Below are positions 44,754 through 52,329 of a DNA stretch of 64,000 bases, in pieces. Origin of the DNA: Spirosoma sp. 48-14 (GTDB lineage Bacteria > Bacteroidota > Bacteroidia > Cytophagales > Spirosomataceae); the NCBI RefSeq assembly GCF_001898575.1, contig NZ_MKUD01000010.1, positions 423,110 through 487,109 of the forward strand. Reading direction: 5' to 3'. Made by a program: the position numbers and the translations under genes. Numbering within the stretch: the first letter of the stretch is position 1; the number at the start of each line of letters is the position of its first letter. The notes beneath the pieces are model-generated. The model did no database searches. It worked only from the letters and a program-made list of their open reading frames with translations, and was not told the origin of the DNA.

Positions 44754-46304
44754 TTAGTTTGATGGGGATAGTTCCAGCAGGGGCTTCGTCTGGTCCCAAC
44801 CTGCCGGAATTTCGTAGACAAGCTTAAAAACACCCTGATAGGCTTCTGCAATGGCCATGTCTTTTTGCAACTGCCGGGCATCAACCGACTCTGTTTCTGT
44901 GCGTTTCAACGGCGTTTGGATCTGCAACTTCATGGATGGAAGCGCCCACGATGCGTCTGAAAAAGCAGTTGCCGTTGCGTTGGGCGCGTACACGTACAAT
45001 TCCAGGGTTGTAGCGGTAGGGTCGGCGCGGTATACGCTCATGGTTGATTTGCTAACTTTTACATTCGTTTGGCCGCTACCGGGAACCAGTAGCCAGCCGA
45101 TGTCGCCGTCGGTCGTTTTCCAGTGGATAGCTCCGGTTTTGATCTGATTCCACACCCGCCGATTACCCCAGACACCGCCCATCATCCAGTCGCGGTTAAT
45201 CACGGCGGTTACGGGTTTGATGCTATCGCCCTTGTAGGAATTAGGCACGGTTCGGGTAATGAACCGTGGTTCAGTGAAGCCTTTCAGGGCGGTCAAATCG
45301 GCTTTCGGTATCGATAGCCCCAGATTGAAAATGGGTGCCAGGTTGCTTATTTCACCATTTTTAGCGCCTTTGCCGGGTGGAATCGGAGCCTGCTTTTCGT
45401 TATCAACCGCAATGGCAATCCAGATGCCCATGATGGACAGGTACTTCCGCATGTCCATGCCGTAGCCTCTGAAATAGGGCCCCACCATATTTTTCAGGTT
45501 TGCGTTATATACGGTCGTCACCTCGTGCCAGAATTCACGTTCAAGCGTCTGCCCCATTTGCCGCATTTCGGGCGAAAAGGCCAGTTCGCGCCATAATGCA
45601 ATCGCGACCAGTGTAACGCCGTAATAGGTCGGTGAGTTGTATTCACTGAAGGTATGATGCCGCTGGTACAGATCGAAAATGTCGTGAGCTTTTTTGATCC
45701 CGGCTTTCCGCAGTTCATCGATGTTGAATTCGGTGCCGACGTATTCCATCAAAAACGAACTCATGATGGAAATGTTGGTGTAGTCGGGTGAGACGTTCCG
45801 TTTCAGAGCACCTTTGGCCGCGTGCGTAAGGCCAACTTCGATTTCTTTCTGAATGTCGTCGGGCAATAAATGGCTGTACTTTTTACGGATAATGATCAAG
45901 TCGCAGCCAATAAACTCCCGCCAGTTCTGGTCGAGGTTGTCGCCGTCGATAGAGGTTTTCCAGATGCCGTAAATCTTGGTGCTTTCGTCGCGGTACTGAT
46001 TTTGCAGAATCCATTTCAGAATTTCGGCCGCGTTCTCCTTATCGCCGGGTTTATTCCGAAACAACAACGCTTCGGCCAGCCGGGTTTTGTTGCGGAGGCT
46101 GGTGCGGTTGGTCAGGACGTCGGCCACTTTTTTGCCCGCCGGAATCTCGTCTGCCAGAAAGTCTTCAAACAACTGTTTCTGGTAAGGCGACAGGGTTTCG
46201 TAGGTGTATTTCCGCGACACATTTTGTGCGGATTCGGGCTGAGCCGAAAGTGAGCTACTAACAATAAGCAGCAGGCCAGCCAGGGTAATCGATTTTAGGG
46301 TCAT
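44754..46304 (-). CDS. Secreted alpha/alpha-toroid-like hypothetical protein
   Basis: A 516-residue exported protein (signal MTLKSITLAGLLLIVSSSLSAQ). Residues 60-330 are amphipathic helices with TNISIMSSFLMEYVG, SEYNSPTYYGVTLVAIALW and FRGYGMDMRKYLSIMGIWIA, reminiscent of (alpha/alpha) toroids of polysaccharide lyases. Residues 360-516 are strand-rich, with INRDWMMGGVWGN and AIHWKTTDGDIGWLLVPG, like the lyase beta-sandwich. I could not assign a lyase family. Tyr, His and Asn in the YNSPTYYG region are candidate active-site residues only. It lies inside the catabolic block and is translated before the CREST-type gene. Confidence 0.6.
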   Translation of the reverse strand: MTLKSITLAGLLLIVSSSLSAQPESAQNVSRKYTYETLSPYQKQLFEDFLADEIPAGKKVADVLTNRTSLRNKTRLAEALLFRNKPGDKENAAEILKWILQNQYRDESTKIYGIWKTSIDGDNLDQNWREFIGCDLIIIRKKYSHLLPDDIQKEIEVGLTHAAKGALKRNVSPDYTNISIMSSFLMEYVGTEFNIDELRKAGIKKAHDIFDLYQRHHTFSEYNSPTYYGVTLVAIALWRELAFSPEMRQMGQTLEREFWHEVTTVYNANLKNMVGPYFRGYGMDMRKYLSIMGIWIAIAVDNEKQAPIPPGKGAKNGEISNLAPIFNLGLSIPKADLTALKGFTEPRFITRTVPNSYKGDSIKPVTAVINRDWMMGGVWGNRRVWNQIKTGAIHWKTTDGDIGWLLVPGSGQTNVKVSKSTMSVYRADPTATTLELYVYAPNATATAFSDASWALPSMKLQIQTPLKRTETESVDARQLQKDMAIAEAYQGVFKLVYEIPAGWDQTKPLLELSPSN

Positions 46305-46334
46305 TCATCAGGTTTGATTAAAGGTTTAGACACT

Positions 46335-47735
46335 TCATTGAAACAAATCCTCAATAGTTAGCTGGTTGGTAATGGTACTGAGGTAGTGCTCATTCGTTTG
46401 GGCACCAAATACCGTCAGGAGCGTAATAAACACATTCTTTTTGGTACGGGTATTCTGCTTGAAAATCTGTACTTTCTCTTGTAGTTGCGATGCGTAACGT
46501 TTAGTCATTTGGTAGAGACCATCGTAATACTTCAATTCCAGCAGGTTAATGCAATTGTCATCGCGGTCGATCAGTAGATCAATTTGAGCCTCGCCCTTGA
46601 GTGACCAGGAGTAGTCGTTCGAGATAATACCGCTGATTCCCAAGGCTTTTTTAATCTGGGAAATATGTTTGAAACAAAGGTTTTCAAACGCAAATCCCGA
46701 CCAGATTTTATAGGTTTGTTTATTGCTCAGATACGCCCAACTCGTGTTGGTTTTGTTGTTGTGCAAAAATTTAAAATAGAAAAGTGTGTACTCATCCACC
46801 AACCGAAAGAGCGCATCTTCTTTGGCTTTCTTAATGGGGAGTATCTGCCTGACAAATCCGCATTGAATCAATTCGTCGAGTAAAACCGTTAAGCCCCCTC
46901 CACTTTTGATACCGGTAGCCTCCACAATTTCATTGCGGGTCAAACCTTTATTTTTGGTGGCGAGTGCCTTTACTATGGCTTCGTGCGCCTGACTGTTCTT
47001 AAATAAAGATGCGTACAGATTAGCGAACTCGTTTCGGAGTAAGGCCTGCGGTCCAAAAAAGAGTTCATCCAGGATTTGCGGTACACTTTGCCCGGCCTGC
47101 ACATCCTTCAGATAAAACGGAATGCCGCCCACGCACATGTAGAGTTGGGCAATATCTTTAAGAGTGAGATGTACGCGCTGCATGGCCAGAAAGTCTTTGG
47201 TTTCGGCCAGCGTAAACGGCATGAGCTGTATGTGTTTGGTGATGCGGTTGTGCAGCCCACCCCGGTCGTTGATTACCTTGTTAATAATCCAGGAAGCCGC
47301 CGACCCGCATATCACCAGAATAACATCCGTTCGTTTGGTGCAGAACTGATTCCAGAAGTTGTCGAGTGCGGCCAAAAAGCCTGAGCGCGGGGTTTCGAAC
47401 CACGGTATTTCGTCCAGAAAGACCACCTTTTTACCCGGCCCCAACTCATTGAGGTAGGTTTTGAGCTGGGCAAACGCCTGTAGCCAGGTTTTGGGCATGG
47501 GTTTGGGCGTTTTGTCGAACTCGGTCAGGGTCAACCAGAAGTTTTCCAATTGTTGCGAAAAGTCCTTCTGATGTAAGCCGCTACACTCAAAAACCAGATG
47601 ATCGGCATAGACTTGCCGGATCAGGTACGTCTTCCCAATCCGCCGACGGCCATAGACAGCGACAAAGTCAGCACTGTCTTTTTGGAGAAGGTTTTTTAGA
47701 ATGCTGATTTCCTTGACTCTACCGGCAATTTTCAT
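46335..47735 (-). CDS. DUF234/DUF4143-type AAA+ ATPase with nuclease-like C-terminal domain
   Basis: A 466-residue cytoplasmic protein: P-loop GRRRIGKTYLI at 29-39, Walker B KKVVFLDEIPW near 100, sensor region VICGSAASWI, a winged-helix-like block (ATKNKGLTRNEIVEATGIKSGGGL, about 255-280), then a C-terminal domain with DLLIDRDDNCINLLELKYY. The D-x-(L/I)-x(6)-D-x-x-x-x-x-x-x-E-x-K pattern is typical of PD-(D/E)XK nucleases. Such genes are stand-alone and common in Bacteroidota and archaea. Their function is uncertain; mobile-element or defence roles have been suggested. It interrupts the catabolic block. Upstream lies a duplicated palindrome, and no partner gene was found. Confidence 0.75.
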   Translation of the reverse strand: MKIAGRVKEISILKNLLQKDSADFVAVYGRRRIGKTYLIRQVYADHLVFECSGLHQKDFSQQLENFWLTLTEFDKTPKPMPKTWLQAFAQLKTYLNELGPGKKVVFLDEIPWFETPRSGFLAALDNFWNQFCTKRTDVILVICGSAASWIINKVINDRGGLHNRITKHIQLMPFTLAETKDFLAMQRVHLTLKDIAQLYMCVGGIPFYLKDVQAGQSVPQILDELFFGPQALLRNEFANLYASLFKNSQAHEAIVKALATKNKGLTRNEIVEATGIKSGGGLTVLLDELIQCGFVRQILPIKKAKEDALFRLVDEYTLFYFKFLHNNKTNTSWAYLSNKQTYKIWSGFAFENLCFKHISQIKKALGISGIISNDYSWSLKGEAQIDLLIDRDDNCINLLELKYYDGLYQMTKRYASQLQEKVQIFKQNTRTKKNVFITLLTVFGAQTNEHYLSTITNQLTIEDLFQ

Positions 47736-47749
47736 GATGGCTTAAGGTT

Positions 47750-47846
47750 TATAGTTCGCCAATTTAGTGGTTTTTGTGGCCAATTTGGCGAACTATAAAT
47801 TTGAACTTCGCCAAATTGTGGTATTTTATGGTGTATTTGGCGAAGT
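47750..47846. repeat. Two tandem 38-nt palindromes upstream of the ATPase gene
   Basis: Copies at 47755-47792 and 47807-47844 both start TTCGCCAA and end ATTTGGCGAA, and are self-complementary at the arms. Copy A extends to TATAGTTCGCCAA/TTGGCGAACTATA (13 bp). Copy B extends to ACTTCGCCAAAT and its complement (12 bp). They lie 15 to 111 bp ahead of the ATPase start, so operators for autoregulation or binding sites for the ATPase or its product are both possible. Confidence 0.6.
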
Positions 47847-47856
47847 ATAACGCACT

Positions 47857-47904
47857 TCATTCTATTCCGTGGACTGTGGGGACACAGTCCACGGAATAGA
47901 ATGA
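47857..47904. terminator. Long perfect hairpin downstream of a GH27 gene
   Basis: A 22-bp perfect stem (47857-47878 with 47883-47904, arm start TCATTCTATTCCG) around a 4-nt loop, 16 bp beyond the GH27 stop on the minus strand. It separates this block from the ATPase unit. No T tract was seen on the downstream side. Confidence 0.6.
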
Positions 47905-47920
47905 CAGAAAAAATAAAACC

Positions 47921-49927
47921 TCACTTATACAGCCGCAACATCACTACGCCGTGATGCCGAATTTCGGTGTTGAACGAGCCGTCGAACGTACCCAGGTCCT
48001 TTTGCCGCCAGACGTCGCGGAGTTTGTACTTGCCTTTCAGACCAATGCTGGCAAAATCAAAGGTGTACGACCGGGCTTTTTCGGAGCCCCAATAGAAATA
48101 CGATTGTGGCGTTTTGCCGTATTCAGCCGTGTTGAACAGCCCAACGGCAACCGAACCATCTTCCAGCGGTTTGGCCCAGATTTGCACCCCATTTTCTTCC
48201 TTTACCAATCGGGCGGGTTTGCCTAATGGGTCCTGGTTGATTTCGATAACATCGTCGTTGGTGAGCAGATTCAGCGTAAACGCGTCCAACTGTTCAATGG
48301 GACAGCCGATGAGCATGGGAGCCGCCAATAGGCTAAAGATGCTAACGTGGCTGTACTGTTCGTCCGGCAGCAAACGAGTGTCGTGCATGACCGGGCCGAT
48401 AGACACTTTGCCCAGAATCATCATGTCGGGATCGGCCCAATGGCCCGGTGCCGTGTAGGGTGCCCATTTATCGAGCGAAAACGTAGTCAGGTAGAGGCTC
48501 GTCCAACTGTCTTTGATGTCGGGGCCAGTCCGGTACATATTGGACAGCCGTGCCCAATCCGTCACTTTCTCAAACGGCGCGTTGTTCGACAAACTGAAAA
48601 CAATATCCCGGCCCGACTGCTTCAGGGCGGTCGACATCCGCTCGGTCGAGTTTACGTCGATGCGCCAGTCGTATTTCAGGAAATCGAAGCCCCACTCGGC
48701 CATCTGTTTGGCGTCTTCGACCTCGAACCGATACTTGCCGATGTGATTGAAGGCCCTCCGGTTCACCATGATCGTTTCGTGGGTTTCGCCCCCGTGTGCC
48801 GAGTCTGACGAAGCCCCCGCGTAACCGCCATAACTCGAAATGTAGGGCGTAGAATAAAGCCCGGCTTTCAGGCCCAGGGAGTGAATGTAATCCACCATTT
48901 CCTTGAACCGAGGGAACTTGGCGTTGGGTTGGAGGGCATTGAGTGGGCCACCCCGTTTGCCCTGCCAGGCATCGTCGATGTTGATGTAGGTCCAGCCGTG
49001 GTCGCGCAGGCCCATTTTTACCATCGCGTCGGCAGAGGCAATTACTTTTTCGCGGTCAATGTGGGCTTCCCAGGAGTTCCAGCCGTTCCAGCCAATAGGG
49101 GGCGTCAGCGCAATGGTGTCGCCAATCTTGATGGTTAGGGATTTGGTGGCTGTTCCGAGCGCATTCTTAGCCTTGAGCGTAACCGCATACGTACCACGTT
49201 GAGCGACTTTACCCGAAATGATGCCTGTTTTGGCGTCCAGCGAGAGTCCCGCCGGGAGGGACTCAGCGGAGAAGGTCATGGGCCGGTTTCCGGTAGCTGC
49301 GATATAATACAGAAACGGATTGTTGGGCGTAACACCAACTATTTTTGCCGAGTTGATTTTAGGCGTTTTGGCCGAAGGAGGTGTCAGAATGTATTTTTCG
49401 CCTACATACTGAACATGCTCAATCTGGGCGTTGCCAATCATCTCTACCCGCGCATCAATCCAGTTGCAGTACGTCCGTTTGTTGCCGACACCACCAACTT
49501 TGTCGGTCACCAAAAGCCCCAATTGACGAATGCCTGTTAAGTCGACATCGACGGGAACGGGAGCATCGCCGATGCGCATTTCGCGGCTTTCAAAAAGAAC
49601 TTTACCGTCGCCTAGTACATAAAATGTCAGCGCAATATCCTTGTTACCCTGGTCATCGGGACCAACTAGGGCCGAAAATCGTTTGGCCTGTTTGTTAAGC
49701 GCAAACGCCAGCACGCAAGGCGACTGTGCCCCTAACCCCCGCGAATACCTGACGCCTTTCGTTCGTAGGGTATCGTCCTGGTAGTTGTGTTTGGCTTTCA
49801 CCGGTCGAAGCCCCTCGGAGTAGGTCTGAATTTCTAGATCGTCCAGCCAAACGGTTCTGGTGGTTTGAGCAACGGCGCCGATGGATACGAAAAGAAAAAG
49901 TAGTAGAATGGTTAAAGGTTTAGGCAT
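47921..49927 (-). CDS. GH27 alpha-galactosidase-type enzyme with NPCBM domain
   Basis: A 668-residue secreted enzyme (signal MPKPLTILLLFLFVSIGAVAQ). Layout: NPCBM carbohydrate-binding module (about 25-165, GVRYSRGLGAQSPCVLAF), a putative Ig-like domain (about 190-270, FLYYIAATGNRPMTFSAESLPAGLSLD), and the GH27 barrel (about 275-560) with GWNGWNSW, INIDDAWQGKRG, nucleophile Asp in FLKYDWRID and acid/base Asp in YRTGPDIKDSW; then a C-terminal beta-domain. It removes alpha-galactose or beta-L-arabinopyranose from glycans. A near-twin of equal length lies at 52330, with a PVC cytochrome between them. Confidence 0.88.
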   Translation of the reverse strand: MPKPLTILLLFLFVSIGAVAQTTRTVWLDDLEIQTYSEGLRPVKAKHNYQDDTLRTKGVRYSRGLGAQSPCVLAFALNKQAKRFSALVGPDDQGNKDIALTFYVLGDGKVLFESREMRIGDAPVPVDVDLTGIRQLGLLVTDKVGGVGNKRTYCNWIDARVEMIGNAQIEHVQYVGEKYILTPPSAKTPKINSAKIVGVTPNNPFLYYIAATGNRPMTFSAESLPAGLSLDAKTGIISGKVAQRGTYAVTLKAKNALGTATKSLTIKIGDTIALTPPIGWNGWNSWEAHIDREKVIASADAMVKMGLRDHGWTYINIDDAWQGKRGGPLNALQPNAKFPRFKEMVDYIHSLGLKAGLYSTPYISSYGGYAGASSDSAHGGETHETIMVNRRAFNHIGKYRFEVEDAKQMAEWGFDFLKYDWRIDVNSTERMSTALKQSGRDIVFSLSNNAPFEKVTDWARLSNMYRTGPDIKDSWTSLYLTTFSLDKWAPYTAPGHWADPDMMILGKVSIGPVMHDTRLLPDEQYSHVSIFSLLAAPMLIGCPIEQLDAFTLNLLTNDDVIEINQDPLGKPARLVKEENGVQIWAKPLEDGSVAVGLFNTAEYGKTPQSYFYWGSEKARSYTFDFASIGLKGKYKLRDVWRQKDLGTFDGSFNTEIRHHGVVMLRLYK

Positions 49928-49970
49928 ATTGGGTAAGGGTTAAAGGTATTTTAAGTCTTCTGGCATTCTA

Positions 49971-50061
49971 CCCCACCCTAACCCTCCCCTGAACTCAGGG
50001 GAGGGAATTACTTGATAGCCATAGCTCCCTCCCCTTGTTTAAGGGGAGGGCTGGGGTGGGG
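49971..50061. repeat. Paired inverted C-rich/G-rich repeat
   Basis: Two blocks, each itself a hairpin, are inverted copies of one another: CCCCACCCTAACCCTCCCCT and onward at 49971, and its complement at 50025-50061. They lie in the gap between the cytochrome and GH27 genes. The theme matches the pair at 58996. Confidence 0.6.
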
Positions 50062-50065
50062 TCAA

Positions 50066-52315
50066 TCAATTCTCAAAATCGGTTTCCAGCAATTGTTTCT
50101 CGGTAAAAACCCCGCTTCCGGCTGGTTTTTTGTCTCTCATTTTTTTGACGTCGTTGTTTGTAATATTTTTTCCCTGTTTGGCAAAGGCGTTCTGCGTAAA
50201 TCGAATGATGTCGGCAATATCCTGGTCGCTGATGTCTTTGTTGTTGAGCAGCGCAGGCATTTCGTTGTTGAGTTTGTAGACAGTTCCGTTGACGGTAATC
50301 GGGCCGCTGACACCATGCAGAATAATAGCCGCCAGCCGTTTCATGGAGCCGTCGATGTATTCGGAGCCTTTGAGGGGCGGAGCCAGATCCTGAATGCCCT
50401 TGCCATCGGCACCGTGGCAGGTCGCGCAAATACTCCTGAAAAGTTTCAGCCCTCGCGTTCGGTTGTCTACCTCATTCTTTTCGACCACGTAAATGGAGTT
50501 CATTTCTTTCCGCTGCCGTTTGCCGATGGTATTGGTCAAGTTGGTTTTCAGCAGGTCAGCAGGACTCATGGAGGCCAGATACTGTTCTTCTTTGCCGTCG
50601 AGCGCACTGGTAATGGCCTCCTGAACCACACGTTGTGTGGCATATTTTTTCTCGATGCTCGATAGAATGGGCAGGAACGTAGCGTCTGACACATTAACCC
50701 AGCCTGTCAACGAAGCGGCCAAATACAGATCAATCGTTTCGTTGTTTTGCGCCATCAGACTGGCCGAAATCGCCTTCATGCTGGCCACGCGCTCTTTTGT
50801 GGCAAAACGCTCTAAAAGTCCTACGGCATGAGCGATGGTTTCGGGCTGTTTCGATTCATTAATGATACTGCTTAGCCGCTCAAAGGTCAGAGCATTGATG
50901 CCTTCAAGAACATATAGGGCATGAATGCCACTCAAGAACTCATTGTTACGTTTAGCCAGCGCAACAAGTTGATTGACAATAGTCAGGTCTTTTTTCTGAA
51001 TCAGTAGTTGCTGCGAACGGTCTCGCAACCAGCCATTTGGACTGCCAAGCAAGGTGACTAGTTGGGCACTGGCTGCTTTACTTAGGTCGGGTATTGGCGT
51101 GGGCTTTGCGGTGTTGCTGGTTACTTTCAGAATGCGCCCGGCATGTTGTAAGGTGTCCAGCTTTTTATTGGCAAGCTGCTCGGTCAGGTACTGCGAAATA
51201 TACGCTTTGTGCTGAATAATGCCCCGGTGCATATCAATGATGTACATGGCACCGTCGGGACCCGTGAACAGGTTTACGGGCCGGAATCCTTCGTCGGTAG
51301 ATGCGATAAACTCTTTACCCTCAACAGCCTGACGGGCCGTTGTTTGCATTGGTTTAAATTCCAGAATGTTCCGCTTGATTAGGTTGGCTTCGGGAACACA
51401 GACGAACGCGTTTAGATTGTACGCTTCAGGGAAAGCGCCACCTCGGTAAACCATTGGCCCACAAGCAGCCGTCACGTCTTTCAAATAGCCTTTTTCGTCC
51501 AGAACGCCCGGTTGATACCCCCGATTGACAGACGTCTGGTGGATTGGATACACGCGGTTGTTGCCTAATCGCTGGTGTTCGGCAGCGAAGGGTTTAAAGT
51601 ATTTATTACGGATTACTTTGTTCGGCAGCACATAGTCGCCCTGTAGGTTGGTGGAGTTGTTGTTGTAGTAGAGCCGCCCAAAGTTATCTTTCGTGATTCC
51701 CCATTGGCCCCGGTCGGTGGTTGGCTCTTTAATCCACTTTCCATTTCTGCGTTGATACCGGAAATTGTAGTTCGCATTGTAAATCCAGTTGTCGATGTTC
51801 ATCATCAGGCCGTTAGACGAATGTTCGACATTGCCCCCTTCGGCATAAACCGGATCGACCAGCGTTTTTTTGCCGGGTTTATCGTTGACGATTTCGACAA
51901 ACCACAGCTTGGGCCCATCGACGTACAGCAGGCCACCGTATACATGCGCCAACCCTCTTGGCAGCACCAGGCCATCTAAAAAGACTTTAGTCCGGTCGGC
52001 GACTCCATCCTTGTTTACATCTTCTAAAATGACAATCCGGCCGTTGGGTTCTTCTTCACCGATCCCTTCGAGATTGGGCATATAGCCAATCATTTCGACC
52101 ACCCACATGCGCCCTTTATTGTCGAAATCCATGCTTACGGGCGCGTTCAGCAATGGTTCCGAAGCAATCAGTTTTAACGAAAAGCCGTCTTCTATCTGAT
52201 AGTCGGCCAGCGAAAAGCGGGGTTCGTTAAACGAACCAAATTGAAAGCCTGCCAGAACAGCAGAAAACACTACTAATACGGTAATAACTACGTTAAATGG
52301 TCTTTTTTTAGCCAT
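50066..52315 (-). CDS. PVC-type haem-binding protein (paralogue of 41608)
   Basis: A 749-residue exported protein (N-terminal span VVITVLVVFSAVLAGF). It has a propeller-like dehydrogenase domain with IEDGFSLKLIASEPLLNAPVSMDFDNKG and MWVVEMIGYMPNLEG, a Ca-type acidic loop DVNKDGVADRT, helical repeats, and a C-terminal cytochrome c with CATCHGADGKG. Met in NNEMPAL is a possible axial ligand. It is longer in the middle than the 41608 paralogue in no obvious way; the two are visibly related end to end. It lies between the two GH27 genes in the same direction, so it is likely co-regulated with them as an electron-transfer or sugar-oxidising partner. Confidence 0.87.
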   Translation of the reverse strand: MAKKRPFNVVITVLVVFSAVLAGFQFGSFNEPRFSLADYQIEDGFSLKLIASEPLLNAPVSMDFDNKGRMWVVEMIGYMPNLEGIGEEEPNGRIVILEDVNKDGVADRTKVFLDGLVLPRGLAHVYGGLLYVDGPKLWFVEIVNDKPGKKTLVDPVYAEGGNVEHSSNGLMMNIDNWIYNANYNFRYQRRNGKWIKEPTTDRGQWGITKDNFGRLYYNNNSTNLQGDYVLPNKVIRNKYFKPFAAEHQRLGNNRVYPIHQTSVNRGYQPGVLDEKGYLKDVTAACGPMVYRGGAFPEAYNLNAFVCVPEANLIKRNILEFKPMQTTARQAVEGKEFIASTDEGFRPVNLFTGPDGAMYIIDMHRGIIQHKAYISQYLTEQLANKKLDTLQHAGRILKVTSNTAKPTPIPDLSKAASAQLVTLLGSPNGWLRDRSQQLLIQKKDLTIVNQLVALAKRNNEFLSGIHALYVLEGINALTFERLSSIINESKQPETIAHAVGLLERFATKERVASMKAISASLMAQNNETIDLYLAASLTGWVNVSDATFLPILSSIEKKYATQRVVQEAITSALDGKEEQYLASMSPADLLKTNLTNTIGKRQRKEMNSIYVVEKNEVDNRTRGLKLFRSICATCHGADGKGIQDLAPPLKGSEYIDGSMKRLAAIILHGVSGPITVNGTVYKLNNEMPALLNNKDISDQDIADIIRFTQNAFAKQGKNITNNDVKKMRDKKPAGSGVFTEKQLLETDFEN

Positions 52316-52329
52316 GTTTGGTATTGATT

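Noticed and set aside
47750..47846. CRISPR array
   Set aside because: Only two copies, self-palindromic, no spacer regularity and no cas genes.
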